Counted from the first letter of the stretch, positions 1 through 9,450 are shown. The stretch: 64,000 bases of DNA from Paracoccaceae bacterium (GCA_017854585.1 JAFMHK010000003.1:159916-223915); one strand, 5' to 3'. The notes: generated by a model from the letters alone, not told the origin. Translations and numbers: made by a program.

Positions 1-573
1 GGTCCCGGTTATACCCGGCGCAATGTGTTGAACCACACCCGCGACCTGCCCGCGTTCTACTGGTCCGCGGACACCGACATGGCCTGCGTTCGGGCCGCCG
101 TCGAACAAACCCGGGACGAGGCATATGCCCACCACATCCAGCGCCTCATGATCACCGGGAATTTCGCCCTTCTGGCCGGGGTTGACCCCGCGCAGGTGCA
201 TGAATGGTATCTGGCGGTTTACGCCGACGCCTTCGAATGGGTGGAGGCGCCGAATGTCATCGGCATGAGTCAGTTTGCCGATGGGGGTGTCGTCGGGTCG
301 AAACCGTATATCTCGGGTGGTAACTATATCCACAAGATGTCGGATTACTGCAAGGGATGCGCCTATTCGGTTGGGGACAAGACGGGGGATAAATCGTGTC
401 CGTTCAACTCGCTCTATTGGGCGTTTCTTGATCGGCACCGCGCGCGCTTTGCCAAGAACCCCCGGATGGCACAGATGTATCGCACATGGGACAAGATGGG
501 CGACAAGCAGCGGGCCTATCTTGATCGCGCGGACGGGCTGCTCGCCCGACTGGACGCGCGCAAGCGCGTGTAA
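1..573 (+). CDS. phrB: FeS-BCP / (6-4) photolyase-cryptochrome, C-terminal part (5' truncated by window edge)
   Basis: The frame is open from base 1, so the visible 190 codons are the C-terminal part of a longer gene. Four cysteines lie in C-x88-C-x2-C-x12-C order (MAC, YCKGC, KSC). As I recall it, this is the spacing of the four 4Fe-4S ligands in the Agrobacterium (6-4) photolyase PhrB. The helical FAD-binding core motifs of this family are visible (MITGNFALL, GMSQFADGG, SKPYISGGNYI). The protein would use light and reduced FAD to repair UV (6-4) photoproducts; a pure photoreceptor role is also known in the family. The N-terminal antenna-chromophore domain lies outside the window. Confidence 0.9.
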   Translation, partial: GPGYTRRNVLNHTRDLPAFYWSADTDMACVRAAVEQTRDEAYAHHIQRLMITGNFALLAGVDPAQVHEWYLAVYADAFEWVEAPNVIGMSQFADGGVVGSKPYISGGNYIHKMSDYCKGCAYSVGDKTGDKSCPFNSLYWAFLDRHRARFAKNPRMAQMYRTWDKMGDKQRAYLDRADGLLARLDARKRV

Positions 574-675
574 CGGCAAAGCGCCAAATAGCGACGAAGA
601 TGTCGCCCACGCACCAGACATGCCTGCGGCGGCTTGCAAGCATGTTCGTCTATTCTCGATCAAAGGGGTGTGACA

Positions 676-1227
676 ATGATCGCCGTTCATTCGGTCCCGG
701 CGGCGTTCTCGGCTGCCGATTGCGCACGCATTGTTGCCTTGACTGCCACCGCCCCCTCTCGTGATGCGCGGCTGGTCGGTCAGGCGCGCGATCACAACCT
801 GCGTCGCGCCGATCTGGTCTGGCTCGACGAGGTTCCGGGCTCCGAATGGGCCATGGACAAGATCATGGATCTGGTGCGTGTCGCGAACCGGGATGTGTTT
901 GATTTCGATGTCACCGAATTTGCCGAAAGTCCTCAGGTCGCCCAATATGGCGCCGACCGTGAGGGACATTTCGCATGGCATTCCGATATCGGTGATGGAC
1001 GTCTGGCCGAACGCCGTAAGCTGACCGTCGTCGTGCAGCTTAGCGACGCCGCCGATTATTCCGGTGGTGATCTTGAACTGATGCCCGGCACCAATGTCAT
1101 CAATGCCGACCGCACCCAAGGTGCGGCCGTGTTGTTACCGGCTTTCGTTCTGCACCGGGTTACGCCGGTGACGCGGGGGGTTCGGCGATCCCTGACCGTA
1201 TGGTGCCATGGCCCCGCGTTCCGCTAG
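676..1227 (+). CDS. 2-oxoglutarate/Fe(II)-dependent oxygenase (PKHD/P4H-like)
   Basis: This 183-aa protein has a complete 2OG-Fe(II) double-stranded beta-helix signature. The HxD iron ligands are H102/D104 (in FAWHSDIGDG), the distal histidine is H160 (VLHRVTPV), and R170 is the likely 2-oxoglutarate-binding arginine. The ATG at 676 was chosen over an upstream TTG at 634 because AAGGGG precedes it closely and the family alignment starts there. It belongs with prolyl-4-hydroxylase-type oxygenases; the substrate is unknown. It follows the photolyase by about 100 bp and converges with the next, minus-strand gene. Confidence 0.8.
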   Translation: MIAVHSVPAAFSAADCARIVALTATAPSRDARLVGQARDHNLRRADLVWLDEVPGSEWAMDKIMDLVRVANRDVFDFDVTEFAESPQVAQYGADREGHFAWHSDIGDGRLAERRKLTVVVQLSDAADYSGGDLELMPGTNVINADRTQGAAVLLPAFVLHRVTPVTRGVRRSLTVWCHGPAFR

Positions 1228-1231
1228 CGGC

Positions 1232-2149
1232 TCAGCTCATCAACTGGCCGCCTTCCGGCACCCAGCGGAACCCGTCTTCGCGGGTGTCGACATATCCGAT
1301 GGCAGGAAATGGCATATGGTAGCCGATGGCAGGCAGCCGTTCGGCGGCCAACATCCCCAGCACGGCGCGGCGTGATGCGGCGGCGGCGGCCTTGTCGGCA
1401 TCGAACCTGACTTCCCAATCAGGGCGCGCAAGCGACCAGACGGGATGGTTTGCAAGGTCGGCAAAAATCACCAGCCCGGCCCCGTCGCTGTCCAACCGAT
1501 ACGTCATGTGCCCCGGCGAATGGCCGAACGCCGCCATGGCAGTGATGCCTGATGCAACATCTTGCCCATCCTCAAGGAACGTCATCTGCTCGGCCAGCGG
1601 CCGGACCTTGGTCTCGAACCCTTCGTTTTCCGCCCCGGCCCAATGGTCGAATTCGACGCGCCCGGTCACGTAACGTGCATTGGCAAAGGTCGTGCCGATA
1701 TCATCGGACAGCCCGCCAATATGGTCGCCATGCATATGGGTCAGGACGACAACGTCGATCTCGTCGGGGGAATACCCCGCCGAGGCAAGCGCCCCGGTGA
1801 TACCCTCCGCGTTCAAGCCGGTATCGAACAACACCAGCTCAGACCCGGTGTTGACCACGGTCGGCGTGAAAAAGAACTGGGACTGCGTCGTGGACAGAAA
1901 ATTCTCCGCGCTGACGGCGGCGAACTCTTCGGCCGAAACGTTCATCCCGAATATGCCCTGTGGCTCGTCGCGCGGTGTCGTGCCGGCCAGAATGGTCGTG
2001 ACCTCGAACTGACCAAGGCTAAAACGGCGATGCTGGGCAAAGCTGGCGCCCATCATGGGGGCTTCTGCGCGCGCAATGGCGGGGGAAAGCGCGGCGAATG
2101 GCAGCGCGGCCGAGGCTGCGAGGGTTTGGCGACGGGTCAGACGTGTCAT
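1232..2149 (-). CDS. Tat-exported metallo-beta-lactamase-fold hydrolase
   Basis: This 305-aa protein starts with a twin-arginine signal (RLTRRQTLAASAALP, cleavage near ARAEA), so it should be folded and metal-loaded before export to the periplasm. The zinc motif HMHGDH (residues 138-143) and later FGHSPGHM and FADLANHP segments give the metallo-beta-lactamase (glyoxalase II-like, quorum-quencher-like) layout. The start at 2149 has AGGAGAG just upstream; an in-frame extension upstream lacks this. The substrate cannot be read from sequence. It ends 4 bp from the convergent oxygenase gene. Confidence 0.85.
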   Translation of the reverse strand: MTRLTRRQTLAASAALPFAALSPAIARAEAPMMGASFAQHRRFSLGQFEVTTILAGTTPRDEPQGIFGMNVSAEEFAAVSAENFLSTTQSQFFFTPTVVNTGSELVLFDTGLNAEGITGALASAGYSPDEIDVVVLTHMHGDHIGGLSDDIGTTFANARYVTGRVEFDHWAGAENEGFETKVRPLAEQMTFLEDGQDVASGITAMAAFGHSPGHMTYRLDSDGAGLVIFADLANHPVWSLARPDWEVRFDADKAAAAASRRAVLGMLAAERLPAIGYHMPFPAIGYVDTREDGFRWVPEGGQLMS

Positions 2150-2294
2150 GGGGCTCTCTCCTGTTGTTTGGATGCGAAATAGCGCGGCTTGGTCGACCAG
2201 CCAGATCAAGATGTTGTGATCGCGCGGATCGCAGCACGCGGACCGACATCGCGGGCAATGTCGCCACCCCGATTGCGGCGCGTTTCCCGCGCCC

Positions 2295-2702
2295 TCAGTC
2301 CCACCACTGATCGATATTTGCGATGTCATCATCGGACCAACCCAGATGATGCGCCAATTCATGCACCAGCACATGCGCCACCAATTCCCCAAGGCTGACA
2401 TTTCCCCGATCGGCCCATTCGTCCAGAATGGGCCTGCGGAACAGCCAGATCGTGTCTGGCCCCATCGGCTGGTCCATCACCGATTTCTCGGTCAAGGGGA
2501 TGCCGTCATAAAGCCCAGTCAGATCGTAACCGTCCTCCATGCCCATGGCGTCCAGCATGTCGTCGGGGGCAAACTCCTCCACTCGCAGCGCAACGCCCGT
2601 TGCGGCGGCTGCGAACGGCTTTGGAAGAGCCGCCAGCGCGGCCTCGGCCAGCGCTTCGATTGCGGCCAGATCTGGGGCGTGTCTGTCGGACCAATCCTGC
2701 AT
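2295..2702 (-). CDS. Zincin-like metallopeptidase family protein (Zincin_1/PF06262 type)
   Basis: This 135-aa cytoplasmic protein carries HELAHHLGWSDDD near its C-terminus, a HExxH zinc site followed by the conserved aspartates of the short 'possibly zinc metallopeptidase' family. The upstream half has the typical LYDGIPLTEKS and WLFRRPI segments. There is no signal peptide. ATG at 2702 follows GGCGGA. Family members are common in alphaproteobacteria and have no settled role. It is divergent from gltX, 75 bp away, so the two may share a promoter region. Confidence 0.85.
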   Translation of the reverse strand: MQDWSDRHAPDLAAIEALAEAALAALPKPFAAAATGVALRVEEFAPDDMLDAMGMEDGYDLTGLYDGIPLTEKSVMDQPMGPDTIWLFRRPILDEWADRGNVSLGELVAHVLVHELAHHLGWSDDDIANIDQWWD

Positions 2703-2777
2703 TCCGCCGATATGGACAATTCGCGCCCCTTGTGAAAGAGCTTCGGCCTCAATTGACGCACGCCCCCGGAGGCTATC

Positions 2778-4100
2778 ATGACCGTAACCCGCTTTGCCCC
2801 TTCGCCCACGGGCTACCTACATGTCGGCAACCTGCGGACGGCACTGTTCAACCATCTGATCGCACGGAAATCCGGCGGCACCTTCATTCTGCGGCTGGAC
2901 GATACCGATCCGGAGCGGTCGAAGCAGGAATACGCCGATGGCATCAAATATGACCTCGAATGGCTGGGCCTGACCTGGGACCGAACCGAGCGTCAATCGG
3001 ACCGGATGGATCGCTATGCCGCCGCCGCCGATGACCTGCGCGCCAAGGGGCGGTTCTACGAGGCGTTCGAGACCCCGGTGGAACTGGACCTCAAGCGCAA
3101 GAAACAACTCAACATGGGGCTGCCGCCCGTTTATGATCGGGCTGCGTTGAAATTGAGCGACGCGGAAAAGGCTGCCCTGCGCGCAGAGCGCGGAAACGGT
3201 GTCTGGCGTTTCTTGCTGGATCATCAGCGCATCGAATGGACCGACGGTATTCTGGGTGATCTGTCGCTTGATGCCGCCAGCGTGTCCGACCCTGTGCTGA
3301 TCCGCGGTGACGGGCAGGTCCTGTATACGCTCGCGTCGGTGGTGGATGACATGGATATGGGCATCACGCACGTCGTGCGTGGATCGGACCACGTGACCAA
3401 TACGGCCACGCAAATCCAGATTATTCAGGCGCTTGGCGGGGCGGTTCCTGCCTTTGCACACCATTCGCTTCTGACCGGCCCGCACGGCGAGGCGCTGTCC
3501 AAACGCCTTGGTGCCTTGTCGTTGCGCGACCTGCGCGCCGCAGGGGTCGAACCGATGGCGCTGCTGTGCCACATGGCGCGCATCGGTTCATCGCAGCCGG
3601 TGGAACTGGCCGCCGATCTGGATGAACTGGCCGATGGCTTCGACCTTTCCCATTTCGGGTCTGCGCCGACCAAGTTCGACGAAAACGATCTGTTCCCGCT
3701 GACTGCGCGCTACTTGCATGGTTTGCCGCTTTCGGCGGTGGCAGACGATATCGCCGCACTTGGGGTGCCCGATGATCTGGCCGCCGGGTTCTGGCAGGTT
3801 GCCAGCGCCAACATCACCACCCGCGCCGACCTTGCGGGATGGTGGCATCTGTTCCGTGATGGCGCGACCCCGCTGGTCGATGATGAGGATCGTGACTTCA
3901 TCGCCCAAGCCTTCGCAATGTTGCAGGACCCACCCTATACCGTAGACACATGGGCCACGTGGACAGGCGCGGTAAAAGAGGCGACTGGGCGCAAGGGCAA
4001 GACCTTGTTCATGCCGCTGCGCAAGGCAGTCACGGGGTTGGAACGCGGCCCCGAAATGGCCGATGTCATGCCGCTGCTCCAGAAAAAGCCGACGCTTTAG
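2778..4100 (+). CDS. gltX: Glutamyl-tRNA synthetase (zinc-site-less paralogue)
   Basis: This 440-aa class I synthetase charges tRNA with glutamate. The HIGH-equivalent is HVGN (residues 15-18, within FAPSPTGYLHVGN) and the KMSKS-equivalent is ALSKR (239-243). The insertion that usually carries a Cys-rich zinc site reads FYEAFETPVEL (about 93-103) and has no cysteines, so this is the zinc-less form. The length is somewhat short for GluRS (usually 465-500). Alphaproteobacteria often carry two GluRS genes; this looks like the shorter one, and the partner is not in the window. Whether it charges tRNA-Glu only, or also tRNA-Gln, cannot be decided here. Confidence 0.9.
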   Translation: MTVTRFAPSPTGYLHVGNLRTALFNHLIARKSGGTFILRLDDTDPERSKQEYADGIKYDLEWLGLTWDRTERQSDRMDRYAAAADDLRAKGRFYEAFETPVELDLKRKKQLNMGLPPVYDRAALKLSDAEKAALRAERGNGVWRFLLDHQRIEWTDGILGDLSLDAASVSDPVLIRGDGQVLYTLASVVDDMDMGITHVVRGSDHVTNTATQIQIIQALGGAVPAFAHHSLLTGPHGEALSKRLGALSLRDLRAAGVEPMALLCHMARIGSSQPVELAADLDELADGFDLSHFGSAPTKFDENDLFPLTARYLHGLPLSAVADDIAALGVPDDLAAGFWQVASANITTRADLAGWWHLFRDGATPLVDDEDRDFIAQAFAMLQDPPYTVDTWATWTGAVKEATGRKGKTLFMPLRKAVTGLERGPEMADVMPLLQKKPTL

Positions 4101-4107
4101 GGGTCAT

Positions 4108-4145
4108 CCGGGGCTGCGGGCCGCGCGTGTGGGCCGCAGCCCCGG
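4108..4145 (+). terminator. Strong GC hairpin after gltX
   Basis: A 12-bp perfect stem (CCGGGGCTGCGG with CCGCAGCCCCGG) begins 8 bases after the gltX stop and lies between convergent genes. There is no T run, so it is either a weak intrinsic terminator or an mRNA-end stabiliser usable from both strands. Confidence 0.5.
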
Positions 4146-4160
4146 CACCAAAGCTCGCGG

Positions 4161-4727
4161 TCAGATGCTTTGGACGCGCCGCACACCGATCTCGACCAGT
4201 CGTTCATCGACAAATGCGCGTTCACTGGCGCTCAGGACCTGCGCGCGCGGATAGACGGGCGCATCGCGGTCATCCAGCACGCTTGTATCCCAACCACTGG
4301 TCGTGGCGAAGAATGCGTGCGCCCCCGCCGTTCCGAACTCTCGCAGGTATCCTTGGATGACCGTATCAAGATAGCTCAGAAGGATAGGATGCTCGGTGCT
4401 GGCATCGGTGTCGTTCTCGGGCTTTGTTCTGTAGATCTGGATCTCTGGCAGCGCGCCCAAGGCGTGGCTGATCTCTTTGACGGGCAGGCGGTGATACGCG
4501 TGTTCCCGCAGGTCCAGCGCCGCCCAATCCGCATTTGGCACCGCCGCGATCAGGCCGTCAATCTCAACCCCCGGTGCTTCCACCGCTGTCAGGAACGCGA
4601 CCTGACGCAGTTTGGTGCGCTTCCACATCCGCGCCCAGCCCCGGACCCGTGCGGGTGCCGCGCGCGGGAAATCATGGGTGGCACGGTTCACTAGGCTGCC
4701 ATAGCCAAAGAAAAAAGGGTCCGACAT
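4161..4727 (-). CDS. Gamma-glutamylcyclotransferase-like (AIG2/GGCT fold) protein
   Basis: This 188-aa protein opens with FFFGYGSLVN, the substrate-binding loop of the gamma-glutamylcyclotransferase fold, followed by a basic segment (RVRGWARMWKRT) typical of the family. The catalytic glutamate of the fold may be one of those in the EIDGLIAAVP or RLPVKE region; I cannot assign it. The ATG at 4727 is preferred to a TTG 36 bases upstream. Proteins of this fold cleave gamma-glutamyl amines or peptides to 5-oxoproline, but many are uncharacterised. A second, longer ChaC-like gene lies at 53.6-54.3 kb. Confidence 0.75.
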   Translation of the reverse strand: MSDPFFFGYGSLVNRATHDFPRAAPARVRGWARMWKRTKLRQVAFLTAVEAPGVEIDGLIAAVPNADWAALDLREHAYHRLPVKEISHALGALPEIQIYRTKPENDTDASTEHPILLSYLDTVIQGYLREFGTAGAHAFFATTSGWDTSVLDDRDAPVYPRAQVLSASERAFVDERLVEIGVRRVQSI

Positions 4728-4769
4728 GGGCTGATCAATGTCGAATGAAGCACAGATGCGCAAGGCCCC

Positions 4770-4797
4770 TTGCGGCGAACCCGTTCGCTGGTATTGT
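4770..4797 (+). promoter_or_regulatory. Candidate sigma70 promoter for the glycine riboswitch/gcv operon
   Basis: TTGCGG, a 16-bp spacer and TATTGT place a transcription start near 4804, just ahead of the first riboswitch stem. This is inferred from spacing alone. Confidence 0.4.
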
Positions 4798-4809
4798 TAC
4801 CGCGCTGAC

Positions 4810-4960
4810 GCAGGGAGACTCTGGTGCAAATCCAGGGCCGAAGGAGCAACCGCCCCGGTAAACTCTCAGGCAAACGGACCTGCATCGGCAAACAGACTCT
4901 GGAGAGTGGCCATCGCGCCCGCCGAAGGGATAACGATCTCAGGCGACAGGACAGAGGGGG
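4810..4960 (+). promoter_or_regulatory. Tandem glycine riboswitch
   Basis: Two glycine aptamers lie head to tail. The first has GGAGACTCTGG, GCCGAAGGAGCAA and AAACTCTCAGGCAAACGGAC; the second has ACTCTGGAGAGT, GCCGAAGGGATAA and ATCTCAGGCGACAGGACAGAGG. These are the conserved cores of the family, and the placement directly upstream of gcvT is the classic one. Glycine binding should turn on the cleavage operon. Between the second aptamer and the gcvT ATG sits a 6-bp hairpin (CCGGGT/ACCCGG, 4994-5008) directly before the ribosome-binding purine run GAGGGGG. There is no T tract, so control of translation initiation is more likely than transcription termination. Confidence 0.93.
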
Positions 4961-5021
4961 CATCGCACGCGCCAGATGGCGCAGGATCGATGCCGGGTCA
5001 TACCCGGATAGAGGGGGACGG

Positions 5022-6116
5022 ATGGCCGAGCTGACGCAGCTGCCACTACATGATCTGCACGCTGAACTGGGCGGAAAATTCGTGCCATTCGCGGGCTTCA
5101 ACATGCCTGTGCAATACCCGGCCGGGGTTATGGCCGAACACATCTGGTGTCGTGAAAAGGCAGGGCTGTTCGATGTGTCGCACATGGGGCAGGTTACGCT
5201 GCCGCTGGATCAGGACACCGCGTTGGAATCGCTGGTGCCGGTCGATGTGCTGGGCCTTGCGCCGGGGCGTCAGCGTTACGGCTTTTTCACCACGGATGCT
5301 GGCGGACTGATCGACGACTTGATGATTGCGCGGCGCGCGACCGACCTGTTTCTCGTGGTCAACGCCTCGCGCAAGGCCGAAGACCTCGCGCATCTGCGGG
5401 CGCACCTGTCCGGGGTTGCCGAAATCGATGACCGGGCGTTGCTTGCATTGCAGGGGCCGCTGGCGGAAATGGCATTTTCGCGCCTGATCCCAGCGACCGC
5501 CGCCATGCGCTTCATGGATGTGGCCACCCATCACTGGCAGGGGCACGCGCTCTGGATTAGCCGGTCGGGCTATACCGGCGAGGATGGTTTCGAGATCTCG
5601 GTGCCCGTGATGGCCGCCGATGCCTTTGCCCGCGCCCTTCTGGCGATGGACGAGGTTGCGCCCATCGGCCTTGGCGCGCGCGACAGCCTGCGACTGGAGG
5701 CGGGTCTGCCGCTTTATGGGCAAGACCTGTCCGACCAGATTTCCCCGATCGAGGCCGGTCAGGCGTGGGCCATTTCCAAATCCCGCCGTCCGGGCGGCGT
5801 GCGCGCGGGTGGCTATCCCGGTGCCGCGGTGATCGCGGCGCAACTTGCTGATGGCGCGCCACGCAAACGCGTGGGGCTGATACCCGAAGGCCGTGCGCCG
5901 ATGCGTGCGGGGGTGGAACTTTTCAGCGCCGAAGGCACCGCGATCGGCATGGTCACATCCGGTGGCTTTGGGCCCACGGTCGGCCACCCTATCGCAATCG
6001 CCCTTATTGACGCGGCCACCCCACCTGAGGCCATCATCATGGCAGAGGTTCGTGGCAAACGCCTGCCGGCAAAGCAGGCCGCGCTTCCCTTTTATCGGCC
6101 AAATTACAAACGCTAA
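5022..6116 (+). CDS. gcvT: Glycine cleavage system aminomethyltransferase (T protein)
   Basis: This 364-aa protein transfers the aminomethyl carbon from lipoyl-GcvH to tetrahydrofolate, releasing ammonia and 5,10-methylene-THF. Family segments are clear: ELGGKFVPFAGFNMPVQY, GLFDVSHMGQ, SRSGYTGEDGFEI, LGARDSLRLEAGLPLYG and TSGGFGPTVG. The ATG at 5022 follows GAGGGGGACGG. An in-frame extension to 4824 would run through the riboswitch and is not coding. It is the first gene of gcvT-gcvH-gcvP, with 17 bp before gcvH. Confidence 0.95.
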   Translation: MAELTQLPLHDLHAELGGKFVPFAGFNMPVQYPAGVMAEHIWCREKAGLFDVSHMGQVTLPLDQDTALESLVPVDVLGLAPGRQRYGFFTTDAGGLIDDLMIARRATDLFLVVNASRKAEDLAHLRAHLSGVAEIDDRALLALQGPLAEMAFSRLIPATAAMRFMDVATHHWQGHALWISRSGYTGEDGFEISVPVMAADAFARALLAMDEVAPIGLGARDSLRLEAGLPLYGQDLSDQISPIEAGQAWAISKSRRPGGVRAGGYPGAAVIAAQLADGAPRKRVGLIPEGRAPMRAGVELFSAEGTAIGMVTSGGFGPTVGHPIAIALIDAATPPEAIIMAEVRGKRLPAKQAALPFYRPNYKR

Positions 6117-6133
6117 CTACGGGACAGACAGCA

Positions 6134-6496
6134 ATGAAATATACCGAAGATCACGAATGGCTCCGCGTTGATGGCGACCTTGTCGTCGTTGGCATTACAG
6201 AACACGCCGCAACCCAACTGGGCGATGTCGTCTTCGTGGAACTGCCCGAAGTCGATACGACGGTCGCCAAGGGCGATGAGATCGTGGTGATCGAGTCCGT
6301 GAAAGCCGCCTCAGATATCCTGGCCCCGACCGAAGGCGAAATCGTCGAGGTCAACGAGGCCCTGACCGCAACACCCAGCCTTGTGAACGAAGACCCCACC
6401 GGTGATGCGTGGTTCTTCAAGATGAAGCTCGATGACATGAGCGTGCTGGACGACATGATGACCGAGGATGAATACAAGGACTTCATCGGCGAGTAA
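6134..6496 (+). CDS. gcvH: Glycine cleavage system H protein
   Basis: This 120-aa lipoyl carrier shuttles the methylamine group between GcvP and GcvT. The lipoylation site is K57 in IESVKAASD. The N-terminal HEWLRVDGD and C-terminal GDAWFFKMKLDD segments are canonical, and the length matches the family (about 120-130 aa). It lies between gcvT and gcvP in the riboswitch-controlled operon. Confidence 0.97.
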   Translation: MKYTEDHEWLRVDGDLVVVGITEHAATQLGDVVFVELPEVDTTVAKGDEIVVIESVKAASDILAPTEGEIVEVNEALTATPSLVNEDPTGDAWFFKMKLDDMSVLDDMMTEDEYKDFIGE

Positions 6497-6523
6497 TGCA
6501 AAACCCGGCCACGATGCGCCGGA

Positions 6524-6549
6524 TGGCTCGCCGCGCGTGCGGCGGGCCA
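6524..6549 (+). other. Intergenic hairpin between gcvH and gcvP
   Basis: TGGCTCGCCGC-GCGT-GCGGCGGGCCA forms an 11-bp stem with one G-T pair in the 96-bp gap inside the operon. No T run follows, so it is more likely an mRNA processing or stabilising structure than a terminator. It could help keep GcvH made in excess over GcvP; that is inference. Confidence 0.5.
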
Positions 6550-6592
6550 TGACCACCTTGATGGAACTGCCTACGCCTCTGGAGGCCCGTGA

Positions 6593-9430
6593 ATGACCTG
6601 GACGCCCGTTGACTATGACCCGACCGATTTCGGCAACCGCCGCCACATTGGTCCGTCACCCGCCGAGATGACCGCGATGCTGGAAAAGGTCGGTGCTGCC
6701 TCGCTTGACGATCTGATCGATCAGACGCTTCCAACCTCGATCCGGCAGACCGTGCCGCTTGACTGGCCCGCCATGTCCGAGGCCGAATTGATCGCCCACA
6801 TGCGTGAACTGGCAGGCAAGAACAAGGTCATGACCTCGATGATCGGGCAAGGGTATTACAACACCCACACCCCGCCCGCGATCCAGCGCAACGTGCTGGA
6901 AAACCCGGCGTGGTATACGGCCTATACCCCCTATCAGCCTGAAATCGCGCAAGGCAGGCTTGAGGCGCTTTTGAACTTCCAGACTATGGTGTCGGACCTG
7001 ACGGGGCTTGATGTTGCCAATGCGTCTCTCCTTGACGAGGCAACAGCCTGCGCCGAGGCGATGGTCATGGCGCAGCGTGTCGGCAAGTCCAAGGCGACAG
7101 GCTTCTTCGTCGATGAAAACTGCCATCCGCAGAACATCGCGGTGATGCAGACGCGCGCGGCGCCATTGGGGATCGAGGTGATTGTCGGCGATCCTGCGAC
7201 GCTTGACCCGACGGCCGTCTTTGGCGCGGTGTTTCAATATCCGGGCACCTATGGCGGCCTGATGGATCCAACGGACCTGATAGCGGCCCTGCATGAGACC
7301 AAGGCGATCGGTATCGTCTGCACCGACCTTTTGGCACTGACCTTGATCAAGGAACCGGGCGCGATGGGCGCTGACATCGCTGTCGGCTCTGCCCAGCGGT
7401 TCGGCGTGCCGCTTGGCTATGGCGGTCCGCACGCTGCTTTCATGTCATGCAAGGATGCCTACAAGCGGTCTTTGCCCGGTCGCTTGGTGGGCGTTTCGGT
7501 CGATAGCCACGGTCACAAGGCATTCCGCCTGTCGCTGCAGACCCGCGAACAGCATATCCGCCGGGAAAAGGCCACATCCAACGTCTGCACGGCACAGGCC
7601 CTGCTGGCAGTCATGGCCAGCTTCTACGCGGTGTTTCACGGCCCTCTCGGCCTCAAGGCAATTGCGCAGCGGGTACACCTGAATACTGTTCGGCTGGCGG
7701 CTTCGTTGAAGTCGGGCGGTTTCACGCCCGAGAACAGCAGCTATTTTGACACGCTCACCATCCATGTCGGCGACAAGCAATCGCGGATCATGGCTGCGGC
7801 CGTCGCCCGTGGCATCAACCTGCGCGATGTCGGTGCGGATCGCATCGGCATCTCGGTTGATGAAACCACCACGCCCGCACAGCTGGAATCCGTGTGCCGG
7901 GCCTTCGGTGTGCTGTTCGCGCGGCCCCAGACGCTGCCCGGCATCCCCGACCCGCTGCTGCGCACGTCCGATTTCCTGACCCATCCGATCTTCCACATGA
8001 ACCGCGCGGAATCCGAGATGATGCGCTATATGCGCCGGTTGTCCGACCGCGACCTTGCCCTTGATCGGGCGATGATTCCACTTGGTTCTTGCACCATGAA
8101 GCTTAACGCGGCGGTCGAGATGATGCCGATCACATGGCCCGAATTCGGGGCGTTGCATCCCTTTGCCCCCGCCGATCAGGCCGAAGGCTATGCCGTGATG
8201 TTGGAAGACCTTGGGGCCAAATTGTGCGAGATCACCGGATACGACGCGATGTCGATGCAACCCAATTCCGGCGCGCAAGGCGAATACGCGGGGCTTTTGA
8301 CCATTGCGGCCTATCACCGGGCGCGTGGCGACCATGATCGCAATATCTGCCTTATTCCCGTGTCTGCCCATGGCACCAACCCGGCCAGCGCCCAGATGGC
8401 CGGGATGAACGTGGTTGTCGTCAAGGCGGCGGAAAATGGCGATATCGACGTGGAGGATTTCCGCACCAAGGCGGCGGCTGCAGGCGATAATCTGGCGGCG
8501 TGCATGATCACCTACCCCTCCACGCACGGCGTGTTTGAACGCACCGTGCAAGACGTCTGCGACATCACCCACGAATATGGCGGGCAGGTCTATCTGGACG
8601 GTGCCAACCTTAACGCCATGGTGGGCCTGTCCAAACCCGGCGAGGTCGGGGCCGATGTGTCCCACCTGAACCTGCACAAGACGTTCTGCATTCCCCATGG
8701 CGGCGGTGGTCCCGGAATGGGGCCGATTGGCGTCAAGGCGCATTTGGCGGCCTATCTTCCCGGCCACCCCGAACTTGGCGGCGGCGAGGGTCCGGTTTCT
8801 GGCGCGCCCTTTGGCTCCGCCTCAATCTTGCCGATCAGCTATGCCTATATTCATTTGATGGGCGGGCAGGGCATTACGCAGGCCACCAAGGTCGCGATCT
8901 TGAATGCGAACTATATTGCGGCCCGGCTGAAAGATGCGTTCCCTGTTCTCTACAAGGGGAAGGGCGGGCATGTTGCGCATGAATGCATCCTTGATACCCG
9001 CGCATTTGCCGATGTCGGGGTCACCGTCGACGATATTGCCAAGCGTCTGATGGACAACGGTTTCCACGCCCCCACGATGAGCTGGCCGGTTGCGGGCACC
9101 TTGATGGTGGAACCCACGGAATCCGAAACTCAGGCCGAGATCGACCGTTTTTGTGACGCCATGCTGTCGATCCGGGCCGAGATCGCGGATGTGGAAGCCG
9201 GCAAGATCAAGGCCGAGGATAGCCCGTTACACCATGCCCCCCACACCGTTGAGGATCTGGTCGGAGACTGGAACCGCGCCTACACCCGCGAACAGGGCTG
9301 CTTCCCGGCAGGGGCTTTCCGCGTAGACAAGTATTGGCCGCCGGTCAACCGGGTGGATAACGTCTATGGCGACAGGCACCTCGTGTGCACATGTCCCCCA
9401 CTGGAGGATTATCTGGAGGCGGCGGAATAA
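6593..9430 (+). CDS. gcvP: Glycine dehydrogenase (aminomethyl-transferring), single-chain P protein
   Basis: This 945-aa PLP enzyme decarboxylates glycine and passes the aminomethyl group to GcvH. N- and C-terminal halves, separate genes in many bacteria, are fused here as in most proteobacteria. The PLP lysine is about K696 in [18 protein letters not shown], and the glycine-rich loop follows at once. The N-terminal [14 protein letters not shown] and the [11 protein letters not shown] segment are also typical. ATG at 6593 is preceded by GGAGG. The fourth complex component, dihydrolipoyl dehydrogenase, is not nearby, as expected because it is shared. Confidence 0.97.
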   Translation: MTWTPVDYDPTDFGNRRHIGPSPAEMTAMLEKVGAASLDDLIDQTLPTSIRQTVPLDWPAMSEAELIAHMRELAGKNKVMTSMIGQGYYNTHTPPAIQRNVLENPAWYTAYTPYQPEIAQGRLEALLNFQTMVSDLTGLDVANASLLDEATACAEAMVMAQRVGKSKATGFFVDENCHPQNIAVMQTRAAPLGIEVIVGDPATLDPTAVFGAVFQYPGTYGGLMDPTDLIAALHETKAIGIVCTDLLALTLIKEPGAMGADIAVGSAQRFGVPLGYGGPHAAFMSCKDAYKRSLPGRLVGVSVDSHGHKAFRLSLQTREQHIRREKATSNVCTAQALLAVMASFYAVFHGPLGLKAIAQRVHLNTVRLAASLKSGGFTPENSSYFDTLTIHVGDKQSRIMAAAVARGINLRDVGADRIGISVDETTTPAQLESVCRAFGVLFARPQTLPGIPDPLLRTSDFLTHPIFHMNRAESEMMRYMRRLSDRDLALDRAMIPLGSCTMKLNAAVEMMPITWPEFGALHPFAPADQAEGYAVMLEDLGAKLCEITGYDAMSMQPNSGAQGEYAGLLTIAAYHRARGDHDRNICLIPVSAHGTNPASAQMAGMNVVVVKAAENGDIDVEDFRTKAAAAGDNLAACMITYPSTHGVFERTVQDVCDITHEYGGQVYLDGANLNAMVGLSKPGEVGADVSHLNLHKTFCIPHGGGGPGMGPIGVKAHLAAYLPGHPELGGGEGPVSGAPFGSASILPISYAYIHLMGGQGITQATKVAILNANYIAARLKDAFPVLYKGKGGHVAHECILDTRAFADVGVTVDDIAKRLMDNGFHAPTMSWPVAGTLMVEPTESETQAEIDRFCDAMLSIRAEIADVEAGKIKAEDSPLHHAPHTVEDLVGDWNRAYTREQGCFPAGAFRVDKYWPPVNRVDNVYGDRHLVCTCPPLEDYLEAAE

Positions 9431-9450
9431 GGTATTGCCTGGTCCGCGCT

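Noticed and set aside
4824..5021. In-frame N-terminal extension of gcvT
   Set aside because: This stretch is the glycine riboswitch; the SD and family start are at 5022.
7445..8767. 440-codon open frame antisense to gcvP
   Set aside because: Shadow of the strongly conserved gcvP; composition is His/Gly/Arg-rich with no domain, as expected from high GC.
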